Below the pieces are notes generated by a model. The model did not search any database. It was not told where the DNA came from and was given only the letters and a program-made list of their open reading frames with translations. Positions 56,957 to 64,000 of a stretch of DNA of 64,000 bases are shown here, piece by piece. The position numbers and the translations under genes were made by a program. The stretch lies in contig OY821774.1 in NCBI GenBank assembly GCA_963682175.1, positions 42,174,201 to 42,238,200 on the forward strand, written 5' to 3'. Origin of the DNA: Triglochin maritima (lineage: Eukaryota > Streptophyta > Magnoliopsida > Alismatales > Juncaginaceae). The stretch's first letter is position 1. The number at the start of each line of letters is the position of its first letter.

Positions 56957-58814
56957 GTCTTGCACCATATCCAACATAACATGAACACCTGTGAATTAGT
57001 TCACCCGTAAATAAAGTCTTTTTAGTAGCCAAAGTTATAGGTTTAACGCTTAGAAGTGACATTAGTAATAAATTCTTCCAAAGCTACAGGAATGTCTAAC
57101 ATACCAAAGTGTTTTGTTGTCCAACCAATTGAGAAGTTGGCTCTCATATCTTGTGATCATAGTTGAGCTACAGGAAATACAGTTTCACAATGTTTAAGAG
57201 TGTATATTTCTGAATAATCGTGTTGGATCACCTCCAATTTAGATCTTGTATTTATTTTGAGTCGAAAATTTCTAGATGATAAACAAGATTGTGCGCTTTG
57301 TTCGTCGAAATATTTACTAATATAATACTCTTAATGCAATAGTTTAGAAAGTGAGGATGCCCTGAAGTGGAGGTCAGGCAGGAGAAAAGATCGCAAAGGC
57401 GATATTTTGACTAAGATGGTCGGACGGAAGTCAAATGTTTAAGTGAGATCGATAGGGCCGGGACACAGTGGAAAGTGTGGTGTCTCTTGTCTTTTGCAAT
57501 TCATCTAATCCTGCATTAAATCTTAATCCTATAGCTTAGGCCCTTCTTCTTCATGAATGGATCTTACCATGCTCCTATATTTTGTAATTTTTCGTTTATA
57601 TCAATAAACAGAAGTTCATTGTTCAACGATGTTTTGTGGCTAACTTATCAGTATATTCTATTTTTTATTTTTTTCCATATTTTTCTCGTTTCAAAGAACC
57701 CGATTTGATCTTTCCTTCTCTAATATATTTATGATATTAAATTCCTATATAATGGAGGAAAGGACTACATAGAATCTCTAAAATTATTTTTGTAACTCCT
57801 CCACAATAAATTTGCCATAAGTTCCAACAATGCAACCATAATCAACAAGAGCTTCTATGTTAGATCTTCATGTTTCAAAAACAAAAACTTATAACAAATA
57901 AAACAAGGATAACGACATAAATATCATCCGAATGATTTGAACTACCATCATTCCTTTCGAGGGTATTTGTAACACACTAACACCAATCTTAAAGACAGTC
58001 TAAATGTTTCAATAATAATAAAGAACTCGACAGCAAAATCATGTTTTCTAGATAATCCTCACAGGAAAGAATCTACATATCGCAAGAATCTACATACCGA
58101 AAAAAATCAAACGACACTTTAAGCCTTTGCTAGACCACGACAGGGTTTGTCGTCACTCGACTTAGACATGATGCATTGTCATTACGGACGGACTGTTACC
58201 AGCCCAGCAATTATTTATGATTGCACAATAACATGTTATGAATCGGCAAACTTCTTATATAGTTTATGTGACGAATGACAGAACTTGAATCGTATTTTTA
58301 TTATTATACTGTAGTAATGATTGGTATATCATTGCAATGCATGTAACGACGAAATGCCGTTCGGCCGTAGTCCGTAGACCAATATTTATGTACAGAAATA
58401 ACCACAAAAGTTCACGAAATAGTTGTAGGAAGATGAATGAATCGGAGTTGGTCACACAACCGTGGGACGTACAAATTGGTCCATGGTTGTGGAAAACGTA
58501 AAACTAAATTATTTAACTTTGCAAGTGCCCATTCCCTTTTAAATTAGTAATTACCAGTCCATTACTCAACGTCGTCAGAGTTTATTACCACTCAACGACA
58601 TAAATTAGTAATTCCGACCTGAATTATGACGAGGGAAAAGATACGAGCAAAAATCAACCATTAAACCTTTATTTAGGCTCATATTTAACAAACCAAGCGG
58701 CAACCATAGGTTCATCTTCTAATAGTCCTAACTCCTAACAAGTTGAGTATCCTGATTCCATCCAGAATTAAAAAAAGGTACTTCGAAATCATTTCTTTTG
58801 ATCATGTGGCACCT
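56957..58814. other. Intergenic, no gene supported
   Basis: AT-rich DNA right of the Harbinger element. A GC-richer patch at about 57345-57485 (GAAGTGGAGGTCAGGCAGGAG to GGGCCGGGACACAGTGG) has no reading frame of note. Nothing else was recognised. Confidence 0.45.
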
Positions 58815-59192
58815 TTAGGTGGTTATTTCGGTTGGGCATTCACCTTTTCTTTTACTCCTAGGACCTAAGGTAGTTAGGAGCTTACCCATCACTCCATCAG
58901 CATGTGATGATGGCTTCACATGACCTCTAATAAAACACTTGAAAAACATGAGATCAACAGGCTCTAATTCTGAAAGGGTCCCACCCAAAGGTTGAAAGTT
59001 CAACATCCAACTGGAGCCCATGCAGAAATAGGAACAGCAGAAGCTGGAGAAAAATGTACTTATCTTAGGTAGGAAGTCAACAATCATCAAAAGATGGATG
59101 AATATACAGATTACATTACAGCGTGCGGGTGGCATGCTGCTGTGGTGATCACTAGGGGTTACTTCCATATATGTCGCCATCCTCCCAAGCAT
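58815..59192 (-). other. Unrecognised 125-codon open frame downstream of SMC4
   Basis: On the minus strand the frame starts MLGRMATYMEVTPSDH. Its second half (GGTLSELEPVDLMFFKCFIR, HVKPSSHADGVMGKLL, GPRSKRKGECPTEITT) has balanced composition unlike the AT-rich surroundings. An acceptor-like TTTTTCTCCAG precedes that half (near 59045), so it could be the last exon of a decayed gene. It lies about 0.8 kb beyond the SMC4 stop on the same strand and could alternatively be within a long 3' UTR. I assign no function. Confidence 0.25.
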
Positions 59193-59980
59193 ATATGTTG
59201 TTGGGCAGGACAGCTTTCCATGTCACAAGCATTGTTTAATGGTTTTGCATACCAATCATGACAGGAGGAACAAAGAAGCTTCCTGGAAGGCCACGCTCAT
59301 CAGAGTAAATACCTACTACATACATCTTCTCAAAGAAAAGAAAAGAAAAGAAAAGAAAAGAGATATACCTTCATGAACCTGTTGAGTTTACAACCCCAAC
59401 TTAAGAAACAAATACATCCATAAAAGACTTCAAACCTAAAGATAGACGTACCAAAACCCCAAAAATACTGTCTTGTAGCAGGTAGGCGGGAGCCAATATG
59501 CAGCACCAAAAATCAGCAATGACAATCTGCTAGGTGATTTTCCTCACACAAAAAAAATCTGCTAGCTGATAAACATGCGTTAGTGGTAAGTTTCAAACGC
59601 TTCACAAACTGGAATAAACATTATATCCGTTACTCTTCCACAGGAAATGCAACTAAGGAATAAAAAATGCATCTTTAAAACATACTTAAGGGACTGAAGT
59701 ACCATAGGTGTCCGATGCAAGATTGATACAGAGAATAGCTTAATTTGATTGATAACTATACAAGCAACAGAGATTTAATGATTTACATCAACTTGAGCTT
59801 CCTCATTGCATGTGAGCCCACAACAATAAGCAAAAGGACTGTTGCTTAATTTACACAAAATAGTTAAGTTTACACAATAAGCAATCTAAGCATAAATTCA
59901 GTGCATGTATTTCATGATTATGTCTTTGCAAACTTTGTTTTGCGCCGGAATTTTGTAGAGTGCAGCACATGACCACCGCC
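59193..59980 (-). other. Downstream region of SMC4, no gene
   Basis: Probable 3' UTR and terminator region of the right-hand SMC4 gene. It includes an AAAAG repeat at 59334-59361 and no coding signal. Confidence 0.5.
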
Positions 59981-62900
59981 CTAGCCACCAACTGTAAAAC
60001 TTACAGGATCAATAGTTATGCTCTTGGTGCAGTTCTCGGTCTTGTATATTCCGACCAGTCTATCAGCCAACTCAAACATATTATTCCTAAGACTGCATTC
60101 AAGGTAGAACAGTGAGATATCAGAAAAATAAGTCAGACTTGAATGAAGATCCAAAAAACATCACAACAATAATAAAAACAAGATGGGCATGAAACGAAGA
60201 ATTTGTATTTCCTGGAGCACAGTAATTAGGGCTTCGTAAATTTATTCAACTGCATTTTCCAAAAAAATATCGCTTGTACTGCACATCAAGAGCTGTACCT
60301 TATGATCACAAACTGTGCATCTTTTGTGCGGTCTTTCACATAATGGCCTACGATCGATACATTTTTGAAATCTGTTGAAGGAAGAACGTCTTTGAGGATT
60401 TAGAATGCAGAGAACAATGTGAGAGAAGAAAACTATTATTGCCTGTAAAAATACCTAAAGCAGCATCAATTTCATCCATCACGTAGAGAGGAGTAGGTTT
60501 GTAATGGTGAAGAGCAAACACAAGAGACAATGAACTAAGGGTCTGAAGAAAAAGCAATGCATGTCAAATGGAGTTAGAAACAAGATTAACGAAATATACC
60601 CCAAACTGACAAGAGTGTCAACTTAGAAAGTATAAGGGGATATACAGCAAACCCATGTAAGGACATCTTTTGACGTATATGTTTTTTTTAGTCGATCACA
60701 AAAAATTACGCTCAACAGCAGCTATTTTTTATATTCTTTTAATTTTCCAATAGATCAAGGAAAAAAATAACACCTTCCCACCACCCTATTAAATTTTAAT
60801 GAAATCACATAACCACTTCAGTGATTGAAATCTTTTAACAGGTCACAACATACAAATTGTGGAAATACAACTTAAATTTTCTTCTAGACAGAACAAGCAT
60901 TACGAGACGAACTCAGACATTTAAGGCAAGGAAAGGAAGCAAGGCTGAACAGTATCAAACCAGTGGATAAGTAGTTAAATATTGTGATACAAACAAATAA
61001 GAATTCACACCACCATATGACCATGGCACATTAAATCGCAACATAATCACTACATGACTTTTGAAATTTTAAGACGTGGACAGCAGCCGATGATGTCACA
61101 CAATATAAAGCTATTGATTGTGCTCATTTTTCTAGAAAATTTAAATGTCAATATAGAAAAGCAGAATCCATATAATAGTTACCATTACGCTTCTTTGGAA
61201 CACTTAACCTATTTCTTAAACTAAAAAAGGATCCTGAAATTTTGCTAATTTTAAGCTAAATAAAATTAAAATATTGAATTGTTTGCTCATTCAAGGGAGT
61301 ATCGAAGAATCTCTAACCTTCTCGCCACCAGACAAGTTGGCAATGTTTTTCCAGCTCTTTTTGGGGGGTCTAACGCTAAAAACCACCCCTTCTGAGAAAG
61401 GATCCAAGGAATCAACCAACTCTAATTCTGCATCACCTCCAAGAGTGATCATCTAGAATTTCAAGGAACACAAAATTGTAAATGACAATTTCACGTCTCT
61501 TGAAACAAGCTTCAAATATTGTGAGGAGAACGAAAGGGAAGAAATTGTAAGCATGCTTTAGGTTGGAGAAACCTATGAAAAGTCTGTTGTTTCATCTATC
61601 TAGTATCCTACCATAAACAGAAACAGTGACAATCTTATTCAGCAAGCAATGTCAAACCTGATACATTTCCTTCAGCTTCAGAGATATTATATTGAAACCT
61701 GTCATGAACTCATCTAACCTGAAATGCGTCAATAATTTTATCATGATTATATAAATAAAATCAAAGTTTATCAACCTCAATACTAAGAAGGTGACAATAT
61801 AGTAAATACCTTTTCTTTCTCAAATCATCGTAGTGCTGTTTTATATCATCGCGCTCCTGTGTTGCAATATTGAGTTCCTGCACTCTTTCATTATACAGGG
61901 ACACTTTTTTCCGATACCTGCAATTGTATATCTAGTTTAACAGAGTAAAAAGAAAAAATTCTTTAATTTGCAGCTATCAGGACTTCAGGAGTGCATACTC
62001 TGATATTGAATCCAGATTTGGATTCAACTCCTTCAGCTGTGCTTCAAGCAATACCACCTTTTCTGATGCCTTTTTCAAATCACAGTCGTCATTTATTGAC
62101 TCATCGTTCAGTGTTGCTTGCAGTTTTTCAGGATCAACCGCATCTTGCTGAACTCTGTAGACATACATAGAGATGATACACCTGTCTTAAAGATCAAAAT
62201 GTTATATGACTTACTGGTTCATGTGGTTAGCAAGTTCAGTCTGTATGTCAGCAAGCCTTTTCACAAGTCCATTTCCTTTCATTTCCCAATCCTTACAAAG
62301 CTTCCTCATATCTTGCAATTTGTACTCAGCATCCACCTGAGAAAAAAACTATGGTCAATAATTAAAAGCACATATATCAAATACACTTTCTTAAATGTTT
62401 ATAATTTTTGGTGGAAAACCTCCGCAGCTCGCAGATCATCCATGGTTTTCTTTAATTTATTGTACTCGTTCTTTGTCTCATCAAGCACAACCTTGTGCTC
62501 ATCAATAAGCTAAGGAAAAAAACATGCCAGTAACATGACATATCTGTTAGGAAAATATAACTAGGAATAAATAAATGTGCGTTTATATTATTACAGTTGA
62601 TACCTTTTGTGTTTTGTTGAATTCATCATGGACTAGGAAAGCTTTGTGCTCACTATCTTTGAAGGAAGCTACAGTTTTTTCCTTATCACCGAGTGCTTTA
62701 TCTTTCTCTTTCTTTGATTCCTCAATCCCTTTAGCTAGCTTTTTTACCATTTTCTCACTCGAGACAATTAAAACTTTATGATGATTGATCTCGGTGCTCG
62801 TTTTGTCAATATCCTGATGACAAAAGGGGCAGATATTAGCAAGTCTTGCAGTCGAGGGTGCTTTGACCTTTAGAGTAAGCCAAGCAGAAAATGCTTACCT

Positions 62901-64000
62901 CTTGTATCTTGGTGACCTTGTCAATTTGTTTCTTGAGTCTTTCACCACCCGCATTTTCTATGTTCTTCTGAAGTGCAGAAGCCTAGTTCAAAAAATATAT
63001 ACTTTTAAAATGTGATCAACTACTCAGTGGTGGCACCAAAATGACATTCCAACAACATACCATGTTAATAATCGTTGTAGGCCAAATACGATACCGAGGA
63101 GATTTAATATGAACAGTCGTCTTATGTGTATTATTATCATGCATGTTATATTTACATGGAATGGCAAGCAGTTGATTGAGGTTTGTAAAACAGTACAAGA
63201 CCCTACTGCAATATTTACCTTTTCTTTCAGTTTGTTTGAACACTTGGCTATCCGATCGAGTTCTGCTTCTTCTTGCTTTATTGTTTTGCTTAGCTCCTTC
63301 AACTTGTCCAACTCATCCATTCTTGGTTCTGCTTCAGCCTTTAGAGAATCCAGTTGCTTTTCTATGTAAGTGTGTTGTGTAGTCAAGCTGTCCACCTGCA
63401 CTTGCATAAAGAGATTTCTGTTAAGAAATAGACGGTACGGAAGGGAAGGGAAATTTATAACCGTAGTCTGAGGACAAAGGTCACAAAATGAAACAACTGC
63501 ACAATCACCTCCTTTTGCCTTTTAGCCAACTCCATTTCCAATTTAGCTACAGCATTTTTTGAGGTTTGGTAAGATCTGGTGGCATGAGAAATCTTCTCTC
63601 TAAGAGAATTCAGCTGGTTAACTAGTTCAGAATGCTCTTTCTCAGCACTTGTAACAGCTTCTACTGAAACACTTGCTCGTATAGATGTTCCCATCTTACC
63701 TCCACGTGGTTTACCGCCACCACCACTCATTGTACCTGATTTCTCAAAAAGTGCTCCTTCGAGTGTCACCACGCGACGAAATTCTTTATTTCCACCATAA
63801 GCAATCCTTGTGGCCTATAAAGCATTCAACGAGAGGTTGCAGGTTATGCAAACAACAGAACTTGCAATGTGCATTTCATAGCTAAAAAATACATTCCATA
63901 AGAAACAGATTGCAAAGAAAAAATTCTAACTGTGATTTAATGTGCATAAACTCTTTATATATATATACTGTGCATATCTTTAATTCTAACTTTGACCTTA
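59981..64000 (-). CDS. SMC4: SMC4 condensin subunit, C-terminal half (partial gene, last 13 exons)
   Basis: Exons (minus): 63814-63509, 63395-63219, 62982-62899, 62813-62604, 62509-62420, 62336-62215, 62154-61999, 61917-61810, 61718-61658, 61452-61318, 60542-60455, 60371-60299, 60092-59981 (stop TAG). All are GT-AG and in frame. The first visible exon begins ATRIAYGGNKEFRRVV and includes KSGTMSGGGGKPRGGKMGTS, the SMC4 segment just after the hinge. A long coiled coil follows (LDRIAKCSNKLKEK, VDPEKLQATLNDES, LKELNPNLDSISEYR). The ABC signature LSGGEK ends exon 61452-61318, the Walker B motif LYVMDEIDAAL is in 60542-60455, and the protein ends SITIDPVSFTVGG. This is the ATPase C-lobe that pairs with the N-lobe Walker A. 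Bases 63815-64000 are intron; the 5' part lies outside the window. It has the same orientation as the SMC4 5' part at 1-5507. Confidence 0.94.

Noticed and set aside
1..64000. CRISPR array, tRNA or rRNA genes
   Set aside because: No regularly spaced identical repeats of CRISPR type, and no cloverleaf or rRNA-like sequence was noticed on either strand; the organism is a plant.

Overview
This is a stretch of plant nuclear DNA. It is AT-rich, its genes have many short exons with canonical splice sites, and it carries a cellulose synthase (CESA) gene, Ty1/copia LTR retrotransposons primed by initiator tRNA-Met, PIF/Harbinger elements and a Mutator-like element with a plant mobile domain. Protein similarity points to a dicot, but I cannot name the family or species.

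Four host gene loci are visible. At the left edge, on the minus strand, is the 5' part of an SMC4 condensin gene (exons 1-10, running off the window at base 1). At 22.0-31.3 kb, plus strand, is a ten-exon DnaJ/HSP40 gene of the plant DNAJ-X type. It has a GC-AG intron, a degenerate copia element inside intron 4, and a one-base frameshift in an A7 run of exon 5. At 33.6-38.8 kb, minus strand, is a complete 14-exon CESA6-clade primary-wall cellulose synthase of 1084 residues with an open frame throughout. At the right edge, again on the minus strand, is the 3' part of an SMC4 gene (13 exons, running off the window at base 64000). The two SMC4 pieces lie in the same orientation about 54 kb apart and cover non-overlapping parts of the protein. 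They are therefore either a direct duplication, two displaced halves of one gene, or an assembly join.

The rest is transposon-derived. From 7.7 to 16.6 kb there are four related copies of one LTR family, probably copia judging by the LTR end and primer-binding site; a rearranged fold-back copy lies at 53.1-54.6 kb. Two are solo LTRs, one with a perfect and one with a 4/5 target-site duplication. Their U3 regions carry dense arrays of the palindrome CGGTCGACCG upstream of a conserved CAACGGCTA element and a TATAAATA box. I know of no description of this array, and it is the most unusual signal in the window.

Between CESA and the right-hand SMC4 lie a decayed MULE/FAR1-like fragment facing a plant-mobile-domain remnant (39.6-42.0 kb), a PIF/Harbinger element with only ORF1 and a clear TAA target duplication (45.2-47.5 kb), and a second, broken Harbinger element with divergent ORF1 and transposase remnants (54.6-57.0 kb). 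The remaining long stretches (18-22, 42.3-45.2, 47.5-52.8, 57-58.8 kb) are AT-rich with short degenerate repeats and no gene I can support. I saw no tRNA, rRNA or CRISPR array.
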